Of a stretch of 28,130 bases of DNA, positions 1-7,648 are shown piece by piece; positions within the stretch are counted from its first letter, which is position 1; each line of letters starts with the position of its first letter. The position numbers were made by a program, and so were the translations under genes. The notes below the pieces were generated by a model. It made no database searches. It had not been told where the DNA came from and saw only the letters and a list, made by a program, of their open reading frames with translations. The DNA is taken from positions 1-28,130 of the IMG/VR virus record IMGVR_UViG_3300010149_000106. The stretch is one strand, 5' to 3'. The DNA is from a virus.

Positions 1-125
1 GAACCGCTAGAGCCAGCACTAACAGAAAGAGATAACCGATTCTCACTAATAGTAACGGTGTTATTACTTTCTGTAATTTTAACCACATTAGCTATAGGCT
101 GCGTTATGATGATTTTGTTTGCCAT
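1..125 (-). CDS. Virion appendage or fibre protein, N-terminal fragment
   Basis: The ATG at 125 overlaps the stop of the upstream gene (ATGA arrangement) and the frame stays open to the left edge, so only the first 41 residues are visible. They begin MANKIIITQPIANVVKITES and continue with Thr/Val/Ser-rich beta-strand-like sequence and Ser/Gly at the edge. This resembles the opening of phage fibre or collagen-like appendage proteins, but no diagnostic domain is present. It is the last gene of a cluster of appendage genes, which supports a structural role. The function is inferred from context only. Confidence 0.6.
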   Translation of the reverse strand, partial: MANKIIITQPIANVVKITESNNTVTISENRLSLSVSAGSSG

Positions 126-508
126 CACTCAGTAACCTGTGGCTTGACTTTGAATTTCCCTTCAATGATTCTTTCTACGGAAGAGTCACTGTGCACTAGT
201 TCTAGGTCATACACTCCCTGGTTAAAGGTCATTGCATCAGTAGTACTCGAAGGAATAGTCAGAGTGAACTTGCCGATATCGTCTCCTGATTGTGTAGGAA
301 TATCGAAGTGAGCTAAATACCCTGTGTCTGCAGTATCGTTACTAGTAGCCCGATACACAAACTCCGTGTCTGTAATATGGTCTTTTACAGCCATACGCAC
401 CCTAGCACCAGTTAAACTGATTCCTGCATTAGAACTGTTCTTATACACAAATGTGACCTCGTGCTGAGATCCCTGCTCTACTATGAAGTTGTATTTACCA
501 GATGCCAT
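125..508 (-). CDS. Small beta-sandwich phage structural protein (BppU/Ig-like N-terminal type)
   Basis: A 127-residue protein opening MASGKYNFIVEQGSQHEVTF, followed by a segment about ligand-like loops (LTGARVRMAVKDH, residues 33-45) and ending in alternating strands (GVYDLELVHSD...IIEGKFKVKP). This pattern, an N-terminal statement of the form 'Q-G-x-x-x-x-x-T/F' and a closing 'G-x-Y-D/x-L-x' strand, is common in small tail or baseplate-associated proteins of marine phages and resembles the N-terminal immunoglobulin-like module of BppU. Start ATG at 508 shares one base with the TAA of the metallophosphoesterase gene (TAATG), implying coupled translation. The family assignment is from memory and moderate. 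Confidence 0.65.
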   Translation of the reverse strand: MASGKYNFIVEQGSQHEVTFVYKNSSNAGISLTGARVRMAVKDHITDTEFVYRATSNDTADTGYLAHFDIPTQSGDDIGKFTLTIPSSTTDAMTFNQGVYDLELVHSDSSVERIIEGKFKVKPQVTE

Positions 509-1734
509 TACAATACATATTCAAAAACGTTTGGTTTGCCCCTACCGTTATTCTCAATAACTGTATAACCTGGACTACTATTCCAACCATTACTCTCTGA
601 GTAAAAGTTGCCTGTAAATAAAGGTGCTACAGCAATTTGGCGGTAGTTTGCTTGATCTACGAGTTTTTCTTCTATAGTAGAGTATACTCTTTTTCCTTTG
701 CGGGAATGCCAATGGCCTCCTAACATAACATTGTACATACCCTGCTTTCCATGCTCCCAAAAAGCCTTACCTAAATCACCTTTAGATATGTTGTAATGAT
801 TGTGGGTAAGCAGGTAGAATATACCGTCTACTTCTATTCCTAAAAGTAAAGGATGATGCTCAATATTTAAAGCAGTGTTTTCTTGCAGCATATAAGCAAG
901 AAGTGACGCCACAGAACCTTGAGGGTCTCCAGTTAGTTTTGGGCTTGTCCTGTCGTGGTTTCCACTAACTATAGCAACCCTGACGGCATTATTTAAACTG
1001 GTCAAAAAGCGTTTGAGGATCGTATACGCTGTAATCACTATGTGCGAACCGTATCCATCCTTTTCTAACTCTTTCCAAGTTGATTCGTGGTTAATACCAG
1101 TAAAGGATTCTATAAAATCTCCTAGCAAGCATACCGTAACCTTCTTGTATTTGTGAGTATTTACGTTAGTAGCAACCTCTTGTAGTCGTGACACTACATC
1201 CTTAGTACTGAAGCTAGGGGTATTCCCTATAGCGTCTACTTGTGCACCTATGTGAAAGTCGCTAAGAACAAGCACACACTCGTTTGTACCTGGTTGAGTG
1301 TAAATCTGAAAACCATCTACACTGGTATTCAAGTCCTCTTTGATTCTTGCCCAATCAACAGTTGACACTTTGGGCGTTAAGTGAACTTTTACCTGATAGA
1401 AGGTTTTAGAACCTGTTTTTGTCGGAGCATCCCAACTGTTACAGGTATAGCGTTCTACTTCCCAAACATTTAAGTCTACTTTAAAGTGCTTTATAGCTTT
1501 ATCTAAAGAGTCTATTTGCTCCGGTCCCTTGTAGGTCAGTACAGCATCTTTAGAAGATAGTGATTTACCTGTACAGGATTTAGGGCCGTTGCGTAACTCT
1601 CCTATTTTTCTACGTAAAGTTCGGTGACTTAAAGAAAGGGTATCATAATCTAGCAGAATAGTAGACGCAATCTCTGAATGAGATTTTTCTGAATACCTGT
1701 TACAGTAGTCGGCTATTATTTCTTCTAAGCTCAT
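508..1734 (-). CDS. Calcineurin-like metallophosphoesterase with N-terminal helical region
   Basis: A 408-residue protein. Residues 1-50 are helical and basic, possibly a helix-turn-helix (SHRTLRRKIGELRNG). The C-terminal half carries the full metallophosphoesterase motif set: SDFHIG (D159, H161), LLGDFIE (D206), GNHD (258-261), an isolated THNH (H311) and GGHWH (340-343). These residues bind two metal ions in the family and support hydrolysis of phosphodiesters or phosphomonoesters; the substrate cannot be read from sequence and a nuclease is possible. It sits between fibre-like genes, with ATGA overlap at its own start and TAATG at its end, so it is co-translated with virion genes rather than replication genes. 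Confidence 0.9.
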   Translation of the reverse strand: MSLEEIIADYCNRYSEKSHSEIASTILLDYDTLSLSHRTLRRKIGELRNGPKSCTGKSLSSKDAVLTYKGPEQIDSLDKAIKHFKVDLNVWEVERYTCNSWDAPTKTGSKTFYQVKVHLTPKVSTVDWARIKEDLNTSVDGFQIYTQPGTNECVLVLSDFHIGAQVDAIGNTPSFSTKDVVSRLQEVATNVNTHKYKKVTVCLLGDFIESFTGINHESTWKELEKDGYGSHIVITAYTILKRFLTSLNNAVRVAIVSGNHDRTSPKLTGDPQGSVASLLAYMLQENTALNIEHHPLLLGIEVDGIFYLLTHNHYNISKGDLGKAFWEHGKQGMYNVMLGGHWHSRKGKRVYSTIEEKLVDQANYRQIAVAPLFTGNFYSESNGWNSSPGYTVIENNGRGKPNVFEYVL

Positions 1735-3434
1735 GCTTCAGAAATACTATACCTTATTTTGATTCGGTCTACAGGAAGAGTAGACCACAATATATTATTC
1801 CTAGCAAAAGTCCAAGAACCTGTACCTAGAGAAGACGACGTTGCTGTAGTAATGAAATTAGTTTGATTCAGTTCTAGCGTAGGGAACAGATCAATTTCGT
1901 AGTCTGAAGCTGTAATGCCTTCATTAGCAGTAAACGTAATCGTTATTGTCTCTGCAGCATCGTCTGGATCCCAATGGTTAGGGGACACTGACAAGGATCC
2001 AACAGTAGCTAAATCCACCGGGGTGTCAGATACAGCTTCAAAATATATAAGATTACTTACTCGTTGGGATACCCAGCTAGTTTTAAAATACAAATCTCTG
2101 TCTACAGTAGCAGGTAGTGTTACTGCAGTAGAACTCATAAATCCACCGTTGTCAGGTACAGAAATGGAAATGGTTTCGCTGACTTCAGGAACCCCACTAA
2201 AATCTGAAGATGTGTAACCCTCTACCTTAATGGTGCTGTTATATACCTGAGAATACAGGCTGTAATAGATAAAGCCGGATGACGCAGGCTCATTCAACCG
2301 GAAGTTTACTACGTCAGACGGCTCAAAATCTACAGTAGTAGTAGTAGTACTATTAACCCAAACACTTGCTGCAGAAAGAGTAGCGGTTTGATTCGATGTA
2401 GGTAGAGTAAGAGTATTCTTTGCCTCTAGGACATAAAATACCAATGCTACTGTACTATCAAAGTCGTCAGACAGATTGACGCTAGAAACATATGTGCCAT
2501 TTGCTTGAAGCGAAGTAAAGTCTAGACTGTGTGTAGAGACAGTGGAGCCATTTGACACCAGAACCTTTGCAGTAAGATCTGCTAATCCTTTCTTTTGCCC
2601 AGAATAGCTAGGGCCACTGCTAAGTGTTTGGAAGCTGTAATCAGTGGTTACAGGGGATATAGAAAACCCTACTTGATTATTAGGAATGAGCGGATTGTAC
2701 TCAGATGTGTATAGCGTAACATTCAAGTGTTTAGCCGCACCTAAGCGAAAATCATAGGTTCTCCCTTGGTGAAGCAGGGTGTCAGCAACCGCGAGAAGGC
2801 CATCATTATTTAAATCTCCTAATGGAACATCTGGGAATGTTGTAACCAACCCTACAGAATCAGATGACTCTAGAGTTCCTAACGAATATGGTGACTCGCT
2901 GTACCCTAGCTTAACGGCTTGAGTGATAGCACCAGCTAATGCTGTAGTCACGGTGATTACTCCTGAATATGTATTCGGTATAGTAAAGGAGAAATCAGCA
3001 TCATTATCCTCGGCATTTACTAAAACAATATTTGATGCAGAGTCTCCATATTGAGTGCTGATTACTGCATTAACCTCATATCCTGTTATTGGAGATAAGT
3101 CAGAAACACCGATAACCTCAAACGTTATAGTTCCCCCAGGAGAATATGTTGCTGTAGTGTTTTGGTATGTAGTAAAATTACCATCATAGTACACCACATC
3201 GTAAGTGACGACAGGAGGGGTGTAGTCATCAAAGCCTGGATCTTCGGGGTCGTCTACATAGCCGTTTTTAGCTGTGTAGAGGAGGGTATTAATAAAGAAA
3301 TCTTGCTTATCACAATCCCTATGCAGATCATACTCTGCCTTAGCAATATAGATTGCAGATGCGCCTGAGAAGTACTCATCTAGAGCAACATTCAGGTCTG
3401 TAGTAGTATCGTAGTCAGCAGGTAAGAAAAACAT
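1731..3434 (-). CDS. Fibre or appendage protein with a dockerin-like calcium loop
   Basis: About 567 residues, mostly Ser/Thr/Tyr/Val-rich beta repeats typical of virion appendages. Residues ~205-223 read GDLNNDGLLAVADTLLHQG, an EF-hand/dockerin type I loop (D-x-N-x-D-G-x-x-x-x-x-D) as often seen in secreted proteins of Bacteroidota and their phages. The N-terminal ~70 residues (DLNVALDEYFSG...DKQDFFINTLLYTAKNG) are helical and may be the virion attachment part. I prefer the ATG at 3434, which overlaps the previous stop as TAATG; an in-frame ATG at 3461 would add nine hydrophobic residues (MHLYLRLFL). Host-binding or polymerising role is inference. Confidence 0.7.
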   Translation of the reverse strand: MFFLPADYDTTTDLNVALDEYFSGASAIYIAKAEYDLHRDCDKQDFFINTLLYTAKNGYVDDPEDPGFDDYTPPVVTYDVVYYDGNFTTYQNTTATYSPGGTITFEVIGVSDLSPITGYEVNAVISTQYGDSASNIVLVNAEDNDADFSFTIPNTYSGVITVTTALAGAITQAVKLGYSESPYSLGTLESSDSVGLVTTFPDVPLGDLNNDGLLAVADTLLHQGRTYDFRLGAAKHLNVTLYTSEYNPLIPNNQVGFSISPVTTDYSFQTLSSGPSYSGQKKGLADLTAKVLVSNGSTVSTHSLDFTSLQANGTYVSSVNLSDDFDSTVALVFYVLEAKNTLTLPTSNQTATLSAASVWVNSTTTTTVDFEPSDVVNFRLNEPASSGFIYYSLYSQVYNSTIKVEGYTSSDFSGVPEVSETISISVPDNGGFMSSTAVTLPATVDRDLYFKTSWVSQRVSNLIYFEAVSDTPVDLATVGSLSVSPNHWDPDDAAETITITFTANEGITASDYEIDLFPTLELNQTNFITTATSSSLGTGSWTFARNNILWSTLPVDRIKIRYSISEA

Positions 3435-4033
3435 TAAGAACAGCCGCAAATACAGGTGCAAGAACTTCCGGTACAGATGTTAGACATCAATGTGACTTTT
3501 CGTTCTGCTGCTGTATAACGGGCTGCATTAACATCAAGTTGTGCACCTGTTCTAAGTGACACTAGCTCTTGCAGTGTCTGTAATTGCTGGGTCTCTTTAC
3601 ACTTATCGCATGAACTAGCTAAATAAGTGTCGAGCTTGGTAGAGATGCACGTATCTATAGTAGCTAAGTACAAAGTGTACTCGTCAAAACTATAGGTAGT
3701 GCCTCCAAATGAGTAGTCAACTTGAAAACGATAAAGACCGTCCGGAAACGTACTGGTAGTTATCGAGGGAACTTTGGACGGAGTAATCTCTAACGGATTA
3801 CCCCAAGGTTGGGCTAGAACATAATTGTATCCTGCATTAGATACAATCGCTTGTTCCTCAGCAGCATTTGCTCCTGTAGAAGTGTCTAACAGAGTTTCTT
3901 CCTCAGGAACAGTATGTCGACTTGGAGTATTGACCTTAAGAAGTAAATCTTCACGTGCCGTGGCGTTAGGGGTGTGATCCTGTAATTGGAACACACCCCC
4001 GACAACCTTAATTCTCCAATATCCTGTAGCCAT
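3434..4033 (-). CDS. Virion-associated protein with Cys-rich C-terminus
   Basis: 199 residues. The N-terminal half looks like a beta-rich fold (MATGYWRIKVVGGVFQLQD; later GLYRFQVDYSFGGTTYSFDEY). The C-terminal part is helical with CDKCK near residue 140 and ends in seven cysteines within the last 14 residues (ICTGSSCTCICGCS). I do not recognise a named family; similar CDKCK-containing helical tails occur in small virion proteins of marine phages next to fibre genes. Cysteines could bind metal or form disulfides in the particle. It is joined to the fibre gene by a TAATG overlap. Confidence 0.6.
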   Translation of the reverse strand: MATGYWRIKVVGGVFQLQDHTPNATAREDLLLKVNTPSRHTVPEEETLLDTSTGANAAEEQAIVSNAGYNYVLAQPWGNPLEITPSKVPSITTSTFPDGLYRFQVDYSFGGTTYSFDEYTLYLATIDTCISTKLDTYLASSCDKCKETQQLQTLQELVSLRTGAQLDVNAARYTAAERKVTLMSNICTGSSCTCICGCS

Positions 4034-4043
4034 AGTTTAAGGC

Positions 4044-4853
4044 TTATGCCAAGAAGGTATCCAACGTACCGTTCAAAGTAGTGTTAGAAGCAAGGGTATA
4101 CAAAACAATCTCGTGAATGTCTGTACGGTCCCCATGCGTCTGCTCTACAAACAAACAAGTCCGATCGTATGTATAGGCTCCAGTAACAACTGCAGGCTTT
4201 ACTACGTTGGGTCCAGCAATGTTAGTCACACCTTGAATAGGAAGAGCAGCTTGAACTTCGGCATTTACATCAGCTGCAGTACCAATAGTAAACTCAGCTG
4301 GAGTAGCGTTAGTAACAGCACTAGATGCATCATTAGCTGCACCTCGCATATTAACGTTCAAAGGCATTGTGATTTGAATCACAGTAGTAGCACCACCCTT
4401 CTCAGCAGCTTCAACATCTTTGAAGATATCACGCTTAGAAGCATTGATGGCAATAACTAACTGATCAACAGCAGCAGCGTCATTAGCTGCTCCTACTGCT
4501 TCAAAAGTCGCAATAGTAAACTTCTCACGGCCTTCAGTAACATTAATCAGCTTAATGTATGCAGAACCATCAGCTTCAATCTTAGGAGTAACCTCCAGGA
4601 TTTGCTGAGTGCCATTATTGTGATCTTCAATTGTAGATGATTTTACATCTGCTCCTTTAAAAAGCAAAGAGCTTCCTTCACCAGTTTGAAACTGAAAAGT
4701 TTTAGCTGCAGAATCAGCAGCATTAATAGCAGGCCATGGTGCACTGCTAACAGTAGCAGTACCATCAACAAAAGCGACAAGTTTACCGGGATCTACAGTT
4801 GTAGCAGTGGCGGCGGCGTCATTAGAGACGAGAACAGTCTTAGTATGAGACAT
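4044..4853 (-). CDS. Beta-rich virion structural protein
   Basis: 269 residues, low in Cys and rich in Ala, Thr, Val and Asn, opening MSHTKTVLVSNDAAATATTV. Central segment has two NDAAA/NDASS repeats. The C-terminal ~30 residues (HEIVLYTLASNTTLNGTLDTFL) resemble the equivalent stretch of the next upstream gene (NEVVRICIADDEGDSNLLEVL, in the 4886-6064 protein), suggesting the two share a fold or a common ancestor. Position after the connector-like gene and before fibre genes fits a tail-tube, muzzle or head-decoration role, but the exact part is not recognised. Confidence 0.6.
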   Translation of the reverse strand: MSHTKTVLVSNDAAATATTVDPGKLVAFVDGTATVSSAPWPAINAADSAAKTFQFQTGEGSSLLFKGADVKSSTIEDHNNGTQQILEVTPKIEADGSAYIKLINVTEGREKFTIATFEAVGAANDAAAVDQLVIAINASKRDIFKDVEAAEKGGATTVIQITMPLNVNMRGAANDASSAVTNATPAEFTIGTAADVNAEVQAALPIQGVTNIAGPNVVKPAVVTGAYTYDRTCLFVEQTHGDRTDIHEIVLYTLASNTTLNGTLDTFLA

Positions 4854-4885
4854 TTGTATGTATTAAAGAATTAGAGAATTGTCAA

Positions 4886-6064
4886 TTATGCGACTGTTGC
4901 TGCAGTATCTGTAGCTGCAGTTGATACGTTACCAGAAGTATCTGTAATAGTGGCGGTCGCAGTAAGCGTTACAGACGCAGCATAGCTATCGGCGGTTACG
5001 CCAGTATTTATTACACGAGCAGTAGTCGCATCAACAGCTACATTAATAGTAACATCTGCTTCTGAACCACTGCTGCTCAGTACAATTGTACCGTTAGCTG
5101 CATCAGAGGCAAATGAGCCAGCAAGCGATACGAAGATTGCATCTGCATCACTAACATCATAATTACTAGCAGAAGTCCCTTCCGCATCACTTGCAAATGC
5201 AACTGAAGTAAACGCGGCCGGAGCAGTTAAGTCAACCACTGCACTGCCGAACATCTCTTCTAGCACCTCAAGTAAGTTGCTGTCACCTTCGTCATCAGCA
5301 ATACAGATCCGCACGACTTCGTTCACTTTGCGGCGATTTGGAAGTGATTTTTCAATTTCGACAGTATAGATGCTGTAGTCAAGCCCTGTGCCAGTAGCAG
5401 AAGCAGGCACTACAATTGGAAACTCGTATTGATTGTAAGCACCCGCACTGATATATGCACGAGTCTCCAAATCAATGACATTTGATTGTTGGCCTAAGCG
5501 CCCATTGTTATCGCCAGAGACACTAACAGTTAAAGCGTCGTCACCAGTTACAACTACATCGCTTCCACGAGGAGTCACTGTGATAGCAACGTCTGATCCA
5601 CTAACAGCCATTGTTACGTTCTTAAAACGCTCTGTATCAGAACGTCCTGCGAAGTTGGCTACTATTTCGGTAGCGTTTTTGCCTGTCACGCCTAAAACAT
5701 CGTATAACTCTACGCCGTTTTTTGCTTCTAAACGAATAGAGTTCATGGATGCCACGATATTACCTACTGTAATAACTTGATTAGTACCGGCATTTGGCTG
5801 AGAGAACTTGATATTTTTAATATCACTCCGCAAAAACTCTGTACTACTTAACGTGGCTAAACTTCCATCAGGTTGAGTATGAGCAGCAGTAAGCTTGATA
5901 AGACCATTTAAGGCTCCAGAAGAGTTACCAGCAATAACAGCTCCATCATGCTGCACAAATAGCTTCCCATCAGTAGCCGCATTTGCAACACTTGTGGCTA
6001 AGCAGTTTGCTGCAGTAGAGTCGATGTCGCCGCGTACAACAAGAGTAGTTTCAGTAAAACTCAT
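4886..6064 (-). CDS. Virion structural protein with C-terminal bacterial Ig-like domain
   Basis: 392 residues. Residues 1 to ~275 form a beta-rich core opening MSFTETTLVVRGDIDSTAAN and ending near NLLEVLEEMFGSAV. Residues ~278-392 look like an added immunoglobulin-like domain: DLTAPAAFTSV, then Ser/Ala/Thr-rich strands, closing with ATITDTSGNVSTAATDTA, the D-x-x-G-N-x-S pattern of bacterial Ig-like repeats. Such domains decorate exposed surfaces of many phage particles and are thought to bind glycans. The core resembles the following gene (4044-4853) in length, opening and closing segments. Start overlaps the previous stop as TAATG. Confidence 0.65.
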   Translation of the reverse strand: MSFTETTLVVRGDIDSTAANCLATSVANAATDGKLFVQHDGAVIAGNSSGALNGLIKLTAAHTQPDGSLATLSSTEFLRSDIKNIKFSQPNAGTNQVITVGNIVASMNSIRLEAKNGVELYDVLGVTGKNATEIVANFAGRSDTERFKNVTMAVSGSDVAITVTPRGSDVVVTGDDALTVSVSGDNNGRLGQQSNVIDLETRAYISAGAYNQYEFPIVVPASATGTGLDYSIYTVEIEKSLPNRRKVNEVVRICIADDEGDSNLLEVLEEMFGSAVVDLTAPAAFTSVAFASDAEGTSASNYDVSDADAIFVSLAGSFASDAANGTIVLSSSGSEADVTINVAVDATTARVINTGVTADSYAASVTLTATATITDTSGNVSTAATDTAATVA

Positions 6065-6756
6065 TATTCAGATTTTGATTGTTCAATCGAATTTGTTTGG
6101 TATCTAGGAGACTCAATAGCCTCTATAATATTCTTTACTGCTAGGTCCACAATCTCTTGGTGAGTGTGGGTTGCAAGCTCGCAATCTAGGGACGAAGATA
6201 GGTTAATCTGTACCGGATTGCGAATATAGTCGACGAATACCGTTTTTAATATATACTTTTCGCCATCCTGGAAGACTCTTATTTCGTCATCATGGATGAA
6301 TCCAGAAGGTGCTACTTTGCTGGGTTTGGCGAAAGGATTCTCTATATGAGAATACATTTGATCTTGCTCTACTATACGAAGTTCCCGCTTAACTAAACTA
6401 TCTGACGTGCTAACTGCAGTCTTACAATTATTAGTATGAAACTCTATTCTAGCATTGATTAAAAACATGTAGTCTACCGGAAGGTCGAAGTTCACAAACT
6501 CCAAAGCAGAGTTTGGAACAACGCCATCCGTGTAGTCTACCGTAATAACTAAGCGCAGGTCATCAACACGTTTTTGCAACTTGCTGAATCCGAGCTTTTT
6601 GCTATCAAATACAGGTGCCAAGCGATGCTTTATATATCGATCCTGAGCGCGGTTTAACCAAAAGTCAACCTCTTCAGGAAGGAAGTAATCGTAAACTGAG
6701 GATGCTACCTTTTGCAATCCCTGGTCTACGGCATAGTGCATCTCTTGTACAGTCAT
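6064..6756 (-). CDS. Head-tail connector/stabilisation protein (crAss-like MTVQEMH type)
   Basis: 230 residues opening MTVQEMHYAVDQGLQKVASS and containing EEVDFWLNRAQDRYIKHRL (26-44), a hydrophobic central beta region (FVNFDLPVDYMFLINARIEF) and a closing helical segment with THQEIVDLAVKNIIEAIESP. This combination of an N-terminal MTVQEMH helix, an E-x-D-x-W-L-N-x-A-Q motif and a C-terminal THQEIVDLAV motif recalls a conserved connector or tail stabilisation protein of crAss-like and marine Bacteroidota phages. The assignment rests on remembered motif similarity and on position two genes downstream of the capsid gene. Likely acts in the neck of the particle. Confidence 0.65.
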   Translation of the reverse strand: MTVQEMHYAVDQGLQKVASSVYDYFLPEEVDFWLNRAQDRYIKHRLAPVFDSKKLGFSKLQKRVDDLRLVITVDYTDGVVPNSALEFVNFDLPVDYMFLINARIEFHTNNCKTAVSTSDSLVKRELRIVEQDQMYSHIENPFAKPSKVAPSGFIHDDEIRVFQDGEKYILKTVFVDYIRNPVQINLSSSLDCELATHTHQEIVDLAVKNIIEAIESPRYQTNSIEQSKSE

Positions 6757-7563
6757 TTATGCGTAAGCCTTTAGTTTGGCTTTTATAGAAGTTAAAACAT
6801 TGGAGTTCTTCTTATCCTTCAAAAACAAAATTGCTGCCTCCATAGAGTCTCCTAAAGATACATCTCCGTCGAGTATTGTATTCCCTACTTTTCTCAATAC
6901 TTCTGTAGTCAGGCATTCGTTAATCAAAGACGTCAAGTCTAAGTTTTTATCTGTAACGATATCTAGGAAGTACTGAGGGTTGTCCTCAAGAAGTTCTTCT
7001 AACTGCAGCTCCTTCTCCTCAGCTTTTAAGTCTTTTGGTTTGTATCCATAGATAATAAGAACCTTGTCCATACGGTCAGAGTTGTCAGAAAGCTTGATAT
7101 ACTCCTTGTAAGCACTCTTACGTAAGTCTAAGCCCATCTTAGCCTGCTTCAGCTCTCTGCGGTTATCAGACAAGTAATACTGATGCTTCTTACTAGCAGA
7201 CAAGTCTTCTTCATCCTGCACCACATATGGGTGGGCTAAAGCAAATTTGTAGCGAATAAAATCAGCACGGTTCAAAGGGTAGCCCTCTTCGTCTACTCCA
7301 ATTTCTAAATCGACACCTCCCATAGGAATTTCCACTGTGAGATTCAGGTAGTAGTCTTTACAGGCTCTACCAAAGTTTGGGTCTTCTGCGCTTACGCCTA
7401 AAACTTCTGGCAGCAACTTTCGCTGTTCCGCAAAAGTCAGACCTCTAATGATATCACCGCTTCCGGTGTAAACAGATCCAATACGACGTTTGGCTTCGGT
7501 GTAAATGTCATCCGGAAGGTTTGTAGGGTTCGGGCGACGGTTAAGTGTAACTATATGTGACAT
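6757..7563 (-). CDS. Conserved late protein after the capsid gene, function unknown
   Basis: 268 residues if translation begins at the ATG at 7563 (MSHIVTLNRRPNPTNLPDDI). The longest frame starts at 7614, but that extra start lies in the loop of a strong terminator hairpin and its 17 residues would be encoded by the hairpin, so 7563 is preferred. The protein is mainly charged and helical (residues ~120-190 Lys/Glu-rich) with SVYTGSGDIIRGLTFAEQ near the N-terminus. No domain recognised. The downstream ATG of the connector gene follows the stop directly. Being between capsid and connector genes suggests a head or neck assembly role. Confidence 0.75.
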   Translation of the reverse strand: MSHIVTLNRRPNPTNLPDDIYTEAKRRIGSVYTGSGDIIRGLTFAEQRKLLPEVLGVSAEDPNFGRACKDYYLNLTVEIPMGGVDLEIGVDEEGYPLNRADFIRYKFALAHPYVVQDEEDLSASKKHQYYLSDNRRELKQAKMGLDLRKSAYKEYIKLSDNSDRMDKVLIIYGYKPKDLKAEEKELQLEELLEDNPQYFLDIVTDKNLDLTSLINECLTTEVLRKVGNTILDGDVSLGDSMEAAILFLKDKKNSNVLTSIKAKLKAYA

Positions 7564-7594
7564 ATCTATTGTAACTAATGGGTTTCTAGGAATG

Positions 7595-7629
7595 AAAAAG
7601 GGGAGAGGGTACATTTCCCTCCCCCCTTT
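7595..7629 (-). terminator. Strong rho-independent terminator after the capsid gene
   Basis: On the minus strand, 7629-7617 pairs with 7609-7597: a 13-bp stem (AAAGGGGGGAGGG against CCCTCTCCCCTTT) with a single G-T wobble, a 7-base loop (AAATGTA) and a run of five T ending at 7595. A second hairpin just upstream on the transcript (7658-7640, TAAGTCT against AGACTTA with a 5-base loop) includes the capsid stop codon. The arrangement would stop most transcripts after the capsid gene and give reduced expression of downstream virion genes. Confidence 0.85.
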
Positions 7630-7648
7630 CTCGGTTTTGTAAGTCTAA

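Noticed and set aside
7564-7614. Upstream start for the gene after the capsid
   Set aside because: The 17 extra codons form one arm of a 13-bp terminator hairpin and the T-run; ATG 7563 gives a normal N-terminus.
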